This document shows, piece by piece, positions 11,422-21,775 of a stretch of DNA of 64,000 nucleotides (positions are counted from its first letter, which is position 1; each line of letters starts with the position of its first letter). This DNA is from Cryptomeria japonica (Eukaryota; Streptophyta; Pinopsida; Cupressales; Cupressaceae), in contig NC_081406.1 in the NCBI RefSeq assembly GCF_030272615.1, positions 185,665,770-185,729,769 on the forward strand, written 5' to 3'. Position numbers and translations under genes: made by a program. Under the pieces are notes generated by a model. The model was given only the letters and a program-made list of their open reading frames with translations. It did not search any database and had not been told where the DNA came from.

Positions 11422-12571
11422 GCACTAGAGAGGGAGAGAAAATTTTGAATTTAGAGGTAGCAATTTTCAGTAAAATCAGCCAATCTTCTGGATTTAAGCT
11501 GTTAAATGCAATCACGACAGTCTCCTGAAATTTCGGAAAAAATGTCCGGGACCGTGGCGCTCGGAGTGCAACACGGTCCTTGCAACTTTTTTCAAAATTT
11601 GCCGGGATGAAAGGTATGATGATTTTAAAGCCAATCTGAAAAAATTGAGTGATTTTACGATCTGTAGATAGGCCAAATTAAAGTTGCAATCTCAAAATTG
11701 AACCCTACCCAGATTGTCGAAAAAATGCAAAATTTGAATTTTGAAAAAGAGAGGGAAACTGAAATTTTGAATTTTATGATTTTAGAGGGAATGCCAAAAG
11801 CAATGCAAGTTTTGAAATTCAAAAGTTGACTCAATTTCACGCAAAATTCAATTTTGAAAGCGGAAATCAAAGTTGTTGTAATTAAGCACTTAATTTCAAA
11901 AGTCACAAAATGCAAGAATTTGAATAAAGCATTGAAATTTTTAATGAATGTTAACACACTTTTCAGATTTAGGACAGTAAGAACACAATTTTGACACAAA
12001 ATTTCAGTTTCAATGATTTTTGAATGTTTAAAAGCCTTAATCCAAGCAATCACAAGACCAACTTTGACTGTAATTTTGAAGGTGTTATAATTGATAAAAT
12101 CAGCCAAAATTCTGGATTTTAGCAGGAAAATACAGTAAGATCTCGCTCCCGAAATTTCGGAAAAAATGTCGGGGACGATGGCGCTCGGAGTGCACACGGT
12201 CCTCGCAACTTTTTTCCAAATTTTCAGGGATGAAAGATATTGTGATTTTATTGCGAAATCCAAAGTTACAACTGATTTGGAGATGTTTTGATCAGTGAAA
12301 TTGTCGGACAAAGGTTGAATCAAGAGGGTTTTAAAAATTAGGGTTTTGACACTTAACCACTTAATTTTCAAAATTAAAGCACAAATATGAATTGATAATT
12401 TGTAATAGAAGGACAGATCTGAAACAAGCATTAACATTTAGACATTTCACAAGCTTAATTACTAAAAAGAAATTTTAGGGTTTTTATGCAATCACCTCTA
12501 AAATTTTGCAAAAGATCAAACATGGAAATGTAATCAATTTTTTCAGATCTAAGCATGAAAAATTAGAAAGG
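11422..12571 (-). other. TR-GAG1 5' leader (between PBS and gag)
   Basis: This is about 1.15 kb of leader on the minus strand without a recognisable gene; a 260-codon open frame (12437-11655) looks like chance AT-rich sequence. It contains two copies of a conserved non-coding module (11521-11640 and 12143-12290), each with a GGACCGTG...CACGGTCC-type inverted repeat. The same module recurs in the TR-GAG2 LTRs. Its position suits RNA packaging or dimerisation, but that is inference. Confidence 0.6.
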
Positions 12572-12574
12572 ATG

Positions 12575-12592
12575 TTCACGTCGGGTTCACCA
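12575..12592 (-). promoter_or_regulatory. TR-GAG1 primer-binding site
   Basis: On the minus strand, three bases after the 5' LTR, the sequence reads TGGTGAACCCGACGTGAA. It starts with the TGG expected of a tRNA CCA end. The same 18-mer, with the same 3-nt spacer, occurs in TR-GAG2 (47950-47967). I could not match it to a specific plant tRNA from memory. Confidence 0.8.
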
Positions 12593-12595
12593 AAA

Positions 12596-13813
12596 TGTAA
12601 AGCGAAAAATCGCGATCGAACCCTAGTTGCTCTCCCCTCTTCCAACTCCAAGGAGAGAGAAGGGAGATTCACTAGGGTTGATGGTTTTCACTTAGGGGAG
12701 AGACTTTACATTCAAAAGAGGGGTTGAAACCCACAAGATCCAATCCCACACAATGTAAGATTGGATGCTAAATGAGTTTCAAGTGTTAAGACAGCAAGGC
12801 TACCCTCTTTTGTAAAGAATGTGCATAGAGGAATTGAGCTAGAAATGCATGGAAAGTGAGAAAGATTCGCTTATAAACTGAGATAGGGATACAGTATGAA
12901 GCTGCGGACCTGGAATTAGCAGTGAAATGTCGATACGGCGCTGTCCTGCAAATTTGAGCAAAAGTTGTCAGGACGATGGCGCCCGGCGCCACGGTCCTCT
13001 GAAAAATCTGCGAAACGAAGGGGGATCTGTTCGTCTCTGCACAAGGATTCCAGATCTTCAATTTCAGCCGCGTACCTGCAACCTACACACAAAAAAGCGA
13101 AGACAATTGGGGGGTTAGGGATTAGGGGTTTGCCTTTAGGTCAAACCCCGGTTTTGGAATTAACCAAGAAATGAGCAAGAGCTATAAATGTAAATGACTG
13201 TAAAACAAGTACTAATACCTTGTTCTAAGGATGTTTGTATCCTTATGTGCGAAGGTTTAGATGTTGTATGTTGTATGTTGTAGTAGTATGTGATCTCCTC
13301 TTCAATGGTTGAATCCTTGTCTTGGATGCAACACTTAGCCTTGAATGGAGACTTGAAATGATCAATTGCTTGAAGGAATGCTTGAATGCTTGAATGCTTG
13401 AGTATAGTTTCCATGCCTTTTTCATCATATCGAATGAAACAGGAAAATGTAGTTTATATACTTGTCAATTAGGGCTGATAGACTGATTTTCCCGACCTTA
13501 GGCTGACCAGGAAAGATAATTTCCAAATTGCAAACAAAAAGACCCGAGACCCCTTAGGAGACCGGGCCCAAAATAGGACCCAGGGACTAGGGCGCTGGGC
13601 GCCCTGGTCCTGAAGGACCAGGGCACTGGGCGCTCTGGTCCCACCTCCCGGGACAGCAGGGTGCAAAGGAGGTTCAGGCCAGGGTGCAAGAAAATGCAAT
13701 TTTGAGTGTCATAATCAGGTTTCGGGGTCTCCATTCAGGTTGCGTATTGCGTCGCCATTGTGAAGACCAAAATGCGGTCGAAATTGCAAGTGTCGCAATT
13801 TTAGGACGCTACA
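12596..13813 (-). repeat. TR-GAG1 5' LTR (right)
   Basis: The LTR is 1218 bp, the same length as the left LTR, differing at roughly 28 positions by eye, mostly C/T and G/A transitions. It adjoins the primer-binding site, which makes it the 5' LTR. The target duplication GATCA follows at 13814-13818. Confidence 0.93.
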
Positions 13814-14089
13814 GATCATATAAATGAAAAGTTTTCTCCCTTGTTATTTTATGATGGCCCTTAGATCGAGTTGTATCATTAATGATGGTCGAGCTGGCGG
13901 GAAGTTTCTAGATTGCATGAGGTGGACTACCCCGCATGCTTTTTGGGCAATTAAGTGCTTTCTCTACCTCGGCTCTGCTATTCTTTGTTATTTTTGTAGA
14001 GTTGATATTTTATCTGGAGGAGGTGTGGTTGGATTTGCTAAAACCATGAGGGGCATTATTAACAGGAATGAGCCAACTAGCTATGAAGG
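13814..14089 (+). other. LINE fragment 3' tail, copy A, continuing after TR-GAG1
   Basis: This stretch continues the LINE fragment interrupted at 6035 and aligns with 32578-32834 and 61925-62170. It encodes nothing intact. It reads like the 3' tail of a plant LINE, but I see no poly(A) or target duplication, so the exact LINE end is unknown. Confidence 0.5.
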
Positions 14090-15612
14090 TTGGAAGAAGG
14101 AATAATTTTTTTGGAGAAGATTACAAAAAGGGGGGGATAACCAATTATATGGAAAAGTTACATGGGAAAAAGGACCAGGTTTCCAAACTCTTCGTCAAGG
14201 GATGGAATCAGAAGAGAGTCACCTTGTTTGGAGAGTGTGAATTTGGATGAGAAGTTGATTGTAGAGATGACTAGGTTGTCGGCGTAAGGGGTCAAATTCT
14301 TTAGCGATTGAAAATTCTCGAGCAATGTAGTCAAGACCTTTCCCAAGAACGAAGACAAAAAGGAGAGGCTTGTCAAGCATGACATGACTTACTTCATTCC
14401 CAACCAAGTAAAAAGATTCTAGCATAAAATGTTGAAAGTGGTATGGAATTTGCTATGGTTGACGGGAGGTTTACTAAAGTTTATAGCTATAATTTTTTGT
14501 TACTAAATAATTTTAGATATGTAAATAAGATTTCCTTTCCCTTTTATCTTGTTTCTTCCCTTAATGAATGTCTAGATGACCACATTAAGAACCCTAAGTT
14601 GAGCCCGTTGGCTCATCAGGGGTTAATCCTTTTAATTTATGGCATTTTGAAGCTAGGGTTAACAAGGTTAAGGCTAGTATGGATGATATAGAGGAGGAGT
14701 GTATCCCTAGTGATGGTTCGGATGATTCTGAGTCTGATGAAAAGGCCACCACCTCTAACCACTCTAAGAAGAGGGTTAGAATCCCCAAGATCAACAATGA
14801 TATTTTGTCAGAGGAGGAAACCTCTACCAGCAAAGTGAAGTACAAGGGGAAGGGTAAGTGGATTATTTTATCTGATTCAAATTCGGGGGATAAGTAGCAT
14901 CCTAAAGTTTTTGATAACTAGGAATCATAACTAATGGACTTGAATTCCCAGAACTTACAAGAAAAACCATAAATGATGTTTCATATCTTGGTAACTGCAA
15001 GAAGTGCCTTAGTTGATCTGTACTGATTCCAATGATAGGTGTTTTATGATATTAAGACCCTATGTCTTAAGAAGAGAACTTGCTCAGCTAAATTGGAAAG
15101 GATTGAAGGGATCGTGGAGAAAGAGGGCCATGCAAGAACTAAGGAACAAGGGAAAGGAACTATTTTTGAAAGCAATGAGTGTGCCCTATGGAAAGAAGAT
15201 GAAAAACAGATGATGTTGGACTGCCTTCAGAAAAATGATGAAGATATAAATATTTTTAAGTATAGATATGATGAAAGGTTTAAGGAGATCAGCTTGAAGA
15301 TGCAAAAAATTGGGACTGCCCTCAAGAAGATCATGGAAAATAGTGCAGCTATGATGAGAGTGTCTGCTACCAATATGGTGGTTATGGATGCTAAATTGGA
15401 GAAAACTCATAATGAAAGGATCTTTGTGGATCTGGAGATGGATGTTGGGGTCTCTAGCTCCAAGGATTTCCCTTGCTCCATGAGGAGGACTAGACAAAGC
15501 GCCAAGGTTGTGGAGGCTCCTATGTCTCAGGATCTTCTTAACCTCAAGGAAGCTTCAAAGACCATGTTATTGCTGGAGAAAGAGGCTAGTGATAGTCTCA
15601 ATATTTTCGTGT
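14090..15612 (+). pseudogene. Unassigned coding relic with acidic linker and coiled coil, copy A
   Basis: Three related copies (also 32835-34209 and 62170-63732) share a coding pattern across several frames. An N-terminal part has 'RFTKVYSYNFLLLNNFRY' and 'ISFPFYLVSSLNECLDDHIK'. An acidic/basic linker (14679-14897) has 'PSDGSDDSESDEKATTSNH' and 'KKRVRIPKIN'. A charged helical C-terminus (15039-15614) has 'DERFKEISLKMQKIGTALKK' and ends 'DSLNIFV'. The similarity among copies is at the protein level, so this was once a gene. Here it is broken by stops and frameshifts. I do not recognise the family. It resembles the poorly defined 'putative plant transposon proteins' of large plant genomes, and a captured host gene is an alternative. 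Confidence 0.55.
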
Positions 15613-16171
15613 AGCTAGGTGGTTATTTTTGTTATTTTTTGCTAGTTACTCACTGGTTTTTTTCTATCTTTTCCTATGGCTATTGTGTTTTGGGGGTACA
15701 CCAGATGGAACTGGACTGAGAGAAGTAATAACCGCATGTGTGGGTGGGGGGGAGGGGTTTTGTTCGGAGTGTTGTTAATTTTGGTCTAGATAATCTATTT
15801 TTCTATCTTTGGAATTGTTGTATGGGGTTTCAGGACCCCTCAAAACCTATTTTTTGCTTAATCAAAAGCATTTTATTTCAAAGATATGGACCCCACAAAT
15901 TAACTAATATTTTCACATTCAAAATATCCCCATAGATTGGGAGAATGTGCACAAAAATTTCCTCAAGCTGATGGAGAATGTGCTCTTCTAGGGTTTAGAG
16001 TTTATGCTACTAAACTTTAGCGTTCCCCTTGGCATTATCGTGCCATTGGCATAGGATTTTTGGTTGTTTGTCATACAGTTGCATTTACTGCAGGTTTTGG
16101 AGCCTTTATATTGACCTCATCCAGCCCTAGCCCAGCTATTTCGGCTGGAGTTGGTTGCACGGATTTGCACA
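15613..16171 (+). other. Non-coding stretch before LINE ORF1, copy A
   Basis: No gene is recognised. The stretch is conserved at 34210-34680 and 63733-64000 and probably contains the 5' UTR of the plus-strand LINE whose ORF1 begins at 16172. Confidence 0.4.
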
Positions 16172-17650
16172 ATGGCTCCCCCTCTTAACAAGTGACCTCA
16201 AAAATTTATTTTGAAGGTGTTTCATGAGGTACCTCCACTTTTCTTTCGACTGATGTGGTTTTACCCACCCCAGATTTTGATCTTGCATGTCAACAATTAG
16301 AACATCATACTCTATTTTTTTACTTTGGAGGGAGAAATCCCCATGAAAGTGTGCTCAAAGAATGGATTTCCAAAGCCTTGGCCCCTCATGGGCTCCACTT
16401 AGCCATGATTCAAAACCTGACTAAAGTTTTCTTTCTTTTTCATTTTGAGACTACCCAGTACGTTTTTGAAATTTTGCAACATGGACCTTGGTATGTAGTT
16501 CTTCTCTGCATGTTTTCTAGTCTTGGACCCATGATTTTACCATCTCTGATGATGCTAGGCTTTAGGTGCCAATTTGTATTAAATTTCCTAGGTTGCCTTT
16601 GCCTTTTGTGCCTTTTCTTCAGAATATTGCCTCCTTTGTTGATAAAGTTTTATGTATCAAACCTGACAATTCTTCCAGTCTAATCCTCAAAAATGGGTCT
16701 ATGTAGAATTTGATTTGTCACAAGATCTCAAAGAGACTATTGACATCCAAATAGGGTCTTTATGGCATACCCACAAGCTTACTTATTTTAAACTTCCCAA
16801 TACTTGTTACCATTGCCAATATGTTGTACATAAGATTAAGGATTGTCCCTTAGATACTCCACACCTGCAGCCTCAACCTCGAGGTGAGCCTTCCTGCTAA
16901 GGAGATAAAAATACTTCAAAGTATGATTAGAAATGGACCACCATGGTTAGCCAAAAAAATAGAACCTTGCTTCTAGCTCTGGGTCAAAAACTTTGGAATT
17001 CGCCAATAACCCTTCAAAGCCTGGTAATTAGGGGAATGCTATCCTCCCATCACAATATGCACCTATGACTTCACCATGGCCTTCGAGTACGCCACAAGCG
17101 GCTTCTGTAATGGTTTCTCGATGTTCTAGTTGTCCTCCTGTGACAACACGCCCCCGGTGGTCTCGTAGCCCTTCTCGCTCGCATGGCAAGGAGGTGTAGG
17201 GCCAGGAGACTTGCACAAATTTTGCCTCCCCTTCAGATAGGCACTATACCATCAGATTTATTGAAGAACAGTTATGCTCGCCTAGGCAGGCCTTAGTTTG
17301 ACAATATGGATGCAGTTTTTCCATGAATTTTATTTCATGGAATGTTCGAGGTCTTTCTTCCCTCTCCCAGAAGTATTCTGTTAGGGATACTCTTGGTAAG
17401 TAAATGGTTTTGATGTTCTCTGTCTTTAAGAAATGAAAATTATGGGTTTTATACTTGTTGTTTCTTGTCATTCCATTTGGCTTGCTAGTACTTTCTTCTA
17501 TACTAGTCATGAGGTTCGTCGGGGAGGTGCGATGTTATTCCTTTCACCACGCTTGCATGCCTATATTGTCGATCATGGGACTAATCTGATACAGTGGCTT
17601 GTCTGGGCTCTTTTAAATATTTTTTTAATATTAAAATAGTTCACAATATA
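16172..17650 (+). pseudogene. LINE ORF1 (DUF4283, zinc knuckle) and endonuclease start, copy A
   Basis: From ATG 16172 the translation is a LINE ORF1. A DUF4283-like segment (16255-16560) contains 'LEHHTLFFYFGGRNPHESVL' and 'FHFETTQYVFEILQHGPWYV'. A CCHC knuckle (about 16800-16850) contains 'CYHCQYVVHKIKDC', though the expected GH pair is degraded. A second frame begins at 17323 with 'MNFISWNVRGL', the N-terminal motif of the LINE apurinic endonuclease, and goes on to 'RRGGAMLFLSPRLHAYIVDH' before decaying at about 17650. RT does not follow; an oppositely oriented LINE does. ORF1 binds element RNA and the endonuclease nicks target DNA. Frameshifts and stops disable both. The copy-B counterpart is 34681-36070. 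Confidence 0.8.
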
Positions 17651-17779
17651 TACAACATATTATCAGGTGTCCTATTTTCTACATATATCTTGCATTGCTT
17701 ATCCTCCATTTATTGCTTCTATACAATATCCATTTTTACATGCATACAAAAATCAAGTCGTAGCTCTGTCTCTGCTCAG

Positions 17780-20180
17780 TGAGTATTACAATATGAACAT
17801 ATAAGAGGGGTTAATACAAAATTCCTCATTGTCTATACAGAAAAAGTAACAAAGAAAGCCACCATGTTCACTGTTCTCTTGTGCTTTTCTCCCCATATCT
17901 AGGGGGAAGTACACCTGGATCTTCAAGCTTGAGATTTTGCATGTACTGTTCATATCTTCTTTGTAGATCTGTAGGGAACCCTCACAAATTAGGGTCATAA
18001 ATTTTTCCTTAGATATCTCTAGGACAACAGAAACCTGTGACATGATAAAGAAATGTGTTAGTTTATTATTAAACTTAGTAAGCCTCCTCTTCTTGTTCTG
18101 AAAAACCTCTCCATTTCTTTCCTTCCACAAAAACCATAACACCACACAAGACAAAATAGACAAGGACTGGTTCATATTAAGTTCAAAAGATTCTACCAAA
18201 CTAGCAAGGACCTCACTCTAAGAAAGACCAGGTATGTGGTTCCAAGCAAAAGAAGGACCAAGAAATATAGACCATACATCACGGGCATATTCACACTCAA
18301 AAAATAGATGCGCAAAGGACTCTTGCATATCACACATAACACACTTAATAGACATGAGACCCTCAACATATAAAAAGGAACCAACAACAAGCTTTTTTAA
18401 CAGAAGGAGCCATCTAAAACAAGAATTTTTTAGGTTCAATGGGAGAGTGCCAAAAGAAATCAAAAACAAATTGCCATCTTGACTTAGGCCATTCACAACC
18501 CCAACCTTGATTAATTCTAGAGAACATTGAGTAATCCTCTTTATCATCAGATAATTCTATTTAGTGGAGATTTCCAAAAAAGGGGAACCATCTGACCACT
18601 TAAGTTGATTGAAAAAAGAATCGGTGTCCAAGATCTTACCAAGGAAAAAACAACCTATAGCCTTACCAATGAGGGGGTATGTTTTATTTTTTGAGGCCGA
18701 TATCTCATATTTAGACTTAATCTCCATCCAAGAGCCAAATCGATTATCAATCTATAAATTGCTAATCAGGGATATACCTTTATCATTCCAAATCTTAGCA
18801 GAGGTGCTTTGGGTCAAAGCAAGGGGTTTATTGTTCAGGTTCACCCCCAACCAAATAGATCTATCCACAAAAGAATAAGCCGATGAACATCCTATTGCAT
18901 CCTTAGAGGGTAGAAAACCTCCTTACTTGTGACCATGCCTTCCATAGTGATGCAAATACACTGGAGCCAAATACTTTCATGCTATAATCCCCAAGTACAA
19001 TCTTCACTCTGCCAGCTAGGGGTAGCATGTGAGTCTTCCATTTAAGGTGTTTATTTTCAATTTTAGAGTATAATGTTTGCCACATATCTTAAGTACCCAG
19101 TTAATGGAAAAAGGGATACCAAGATATCTTACAATAGACTTTGGTCCTGCCCATTGCCACCCTTTTCATTTGATCCAATTTGGAGGAATCTCAGACCATC
19201 CAAGTATAGTAGATTTGTGAGGGGCTATCTTAGCACCAGAGGCCAAACAAAAAAACTAGAGTCTTTCCATGGCATTATCAAATTTATCCTCAGACAGGGA
19301 TAGAAATAAGGTAGTATCATCAGTGAATTGAGTATTAATCAGATTATTAGCATTAGGAAGAGTAAGACCTCAGATTATTAGCATTAGGAAGAGTAAGACC
19401 TTTAATAGAGGGTCCAAGTACTAGGGCCCTTAGAATATAATATAGAGCATTAGCAACAATGCCAAACAAAGCCAGGGCAATGGGACACCCCTACCTTATA
19501 GACCTTGTTAATGAAATAGCTTGGGAGATATGACCACTAATCTCAATAACTGTGGAAGAGTCTTTAAAAAGAATATCTATCCATTTACATTAGTATGAAG
19601 CAAAAAAAAATGCTTGTAACATTCCCCTATGAAATTGTCATTCTATTCTATCATATGCTTTATCAAGGTCCAAAAGGACCATTGCAACATTTTGATTATC
19701 AGCTTTAGCCTAGTGCATTGTCTCCCAGTTGGTAACCAGATTTTCTAGAATATATCTACCCTTTATGAATCAAATCTGTGTGGTTGAAATAACCTTATCT
19801 AATATTCTAGCAATTCTACTTGCCAATATTTTTGCAATGATTTTGTATGAGGCATTCAGTAAGGTCATAGGTCTCCAAAACCTAACCAAAGTCTTATCAC
19901 CACCTTTAGGTAATAAATTTAAGAACACCTTTATTTATACTTTCTCAAAGAGACCCTTATGCAAAAACATCTTCCTATAGTGCCAATAATTCCATACTTA
20001 TCTATTCTATGTGCTTCTTGTAGAACTCAACGAGTAGACCATCAATTCCTGGAGACTTGCCATTGGCTAGTGAATTGATAGAGCCTTTGATTTCTTCCAA
20101 AGAGATCTTCTGGCTTAGAGCCTTAGCATCTTCACAAGAAATTTTGTTAGGGATTAGCTTTAAACATTTATATGAGTCAC
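17780..20180 (-). pseudogene. LINE on minus strand, copy A: RT to zf-RVT, 5'-truncated
   Basis: Reading right to left: an RT N-terminal block near 20130-20040 has 'NGKSPGIDGL', and the fingers/palm follow with 'VAMVLLDFDKAYDRIE'-like sequence at 19700-19620. The catalytic box is near 19340-19310 (F-T-D-D here; F-A-D-D in copy B). A thumb segment has 'LAGRVKIVLG' (19085-18903). A zf-RVT region (18547-18218) has 'CVMCDMQESFAHLFFECEYA', with C-x2-C and H-x5-C. A 3' part (18199-17786) has 'VLWFLWKERNGEVFQN'. No endonuclease lies upstream on this strand, so the element is 5'-truncated at about 20180. Stops and frameshifts are abundant. It abuts the endonuclease piece of the plus-strand LINE and belongs to a different LINE subfamily from the 4208-6030 fragment. 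Confidence 0.82.
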
Positions 20181-20518
20181 CTTCATATATACATGTCGAT
20201 TGGATGTGTTTTCCTCATCAAAGGCCTAGGGTGGTAAGGCCCTAAGTCTAACAAGTCGAAGAGGAGGAGCCCAATTCTCCTCAGTCTATTGGTTCTCCAA
20301 TTGGCCCTACTTCCACTCCACCATCTCCTCCACCTATTTTTAATGAGTCACTATTCATTCCTCCCTCTATTGATACGCCGTAGCCACCATCCCAAGGACA
20401 CCTTCGACTACCAAAGTTACTTGTTGAGGCCATCATGAAGAATCCTGCGGTTACATCCTCTTCTTGAAGTGGACAACCCCATCAAATTCTAGAATTTCCC
20501 AAGACTGTAACTTCTATG
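20181..20518 (+). pseudogene. Proline/serine-rich coding relic, interrupted by Copia-1 (copy A)
   Basis: One plus-strand frame reads as low-complexity coding: 'PNSPQSIGSPIGPTSTPPSP' (about 20267-20326), then 'PKLLVEAIMKNP'. Copy B (38391-38720) keeps the same frame. It ends at the Copia-1 target site. Beyond Copia-1 the coding-like sequence resumes (seen in copy B at 55948), so both halves may belong to one former gene of unknown family. Confidence 0.45.
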
Positions 20519-21717
20519 TGTGTTGGCCATATGATGGAATTTATGATGTGTTGCATTGACGTTTTTCATTGATGTCAACACTTGTTGTTATGGTTGTTTA
20601 CCGACTTCCAATAGAATGATTGGATTGGAAAGATAATCATTTGATTGTCACCAATATGATCCGGTTGATGGAATAAGTTTGTATAGATGGTTCATATGCT
20701 TTAGTAGTATGTTTAAGTTAGTTGGTGTTAACTTGATGATCAGATGCTATCTCATGTTCTAGTTAGCCTGCTTTATTGGTCTGGTAAGGGTTTCACGACA
20801 GAGTTTTATTGAATATATTTGATGTAATCCATAAATGGTGTTGGTGCAATGTCTAGAAAGGATTCACGATGTTGATGATGATTATGTTCGTGCCTTGACT
20901 TATTGGTGTCATTTCTTTGGTTTGTGTGGATCTAATTTAGGTCTGGTGCTATCTAGGTTATGGAACAATTTTCATGTAATGTGTTGGTGGATCCTCGTAT
21001 GCACTTCAAGGATGTTTTATTGATTAGATGATGTTTTGTTTGCCTTAGGAAGATATTCCTTATGATTTTATTTTACGATTATGTAATGAATATATCAAAT
21101 TATAATTTGGGTGGCCAACCTAATTGGTTAGGTCTTGTGTTGGTATAGATATATGTAAGATCTCATTGTAGATCATATGGGAATGGCAAGGATTGAATAA
21201 TATAATAATCATTTTTGAAGAGGATTTGGTCGATCATAGGTGATCGAGTTGGGTTTATGCAAGAGGTTGAAAACCTTCGGTATTGAGCTTAAGCGGAACT
21301 GTAATTTGGCATGTTTGATGCTATCACCAACAATTCTTCTTTTGGGATTGTAGTCCAAATATATTTAGGTGGGTGACATAACTCTAGTCAGGGAGAATCC
21401 ATTATGATGAGGAGTGCACTCTAGGTAGTGTTCCTTCTTGCATGTGCAAGCCCCTATTGTAGTAATATACTTGTTTCAGAAGTATCATCTAATTGTGGCT
21501 AGGGTTTCCTATCGTGGTTTTTCATCATTATGATTTTCCACATACAAATTATGGTGTTATGTATTATTTTTGCATGGTATTGATTCTCTACTTTTGATCT
21601 ATTCTTTAATGCTTAATCACTTATTATAGTATAAGGTTTTAGGTCCTTTAATTCACATAATCTATTAATAATTGATTAACCCCCCCCCTTCTGAGTTGTT
21701 CATCGGTTATCCTAACA
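20519..21717 (+). repeat. Copia-1A 5' LTR
   Basis: The LTR is 1199 bp, from TGTGTTGG to CCTAACA. It is supported by alignment with 38721-39914 (copy B 5' LTR), 54885-55942 and 26083-26787 (3' LTRs). A C-tract near its 3' end (21680-21688) is expanded to 17 C in the copy-B 3' LTR (55886-55902). Confidence 0.88.
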
Positions 21718-21719
21718 AT

Positions 21720-21730
21720 TGGTATCAGAG
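21720..21730 (+). promoter_or_regulatory. Copia-1A primer-binding site (initiator tRNA-Met)
   Basis: TGGTATCAGAG lies two bases after the 5' LTR. It is complementary to the 3' end of plant initiator tRNA-Met, the usual Copia primer. Confidence 0.9.
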
Positions 21731-21775
21731 GCTAGTCCTCCTTTTTCAGAAGATTAACCACTTGAGGAATATGCT

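Larger units (their letters stand above)
6036..13813 (-). mobile_element. TR-GAG1: non-autonomous Ty3/Gypsy-type LTR retrotransposon, complete ends
   Basis: The element is 7778 bp with two LTRs of 1218 bp each, beginning TGTA and ending TACA. It is flanked by a perfect 5-bp target duplication GATCA (6031-6035 and 13814-13818). It lies on the minus strand: the primer-binding site adjoins the right LTR and the polypurine tract the left LTR. The only coding capacity is a single gag-protease frame (11421-7999); no reverse transcriptase, RNase H or integrase motif is visible in the 5342-bp internal region. I count roughly 28 differences between the LTRs (about 2-2.5%), so this is one of the younger insertions here. 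It interrupts segmental copy A just after the LINE fragment; in copies B and C the flanks are contiguous. It must be mobilised by an autonomous partner. Confidence 0.93.

Noticed and set aside
11655-12437. 260-codon open frame in the TR-GAG1 leader
   Set aside because: Composition reflects AT-rich DNA; no domain, and it spans the conserved hairpin module. Best explained as non-coding leader.
16172-20180. Plus-strand LINE ORF1/endonuclease followed by minus-strand RT read as a twin-priming inversion of one LINE
   Set aside because: Twin priming would place the inverted 5' part next to the RT end. Here the endonuclease adjoins the 3' end of the minus-strand LINE, so two separate insertions fit better.
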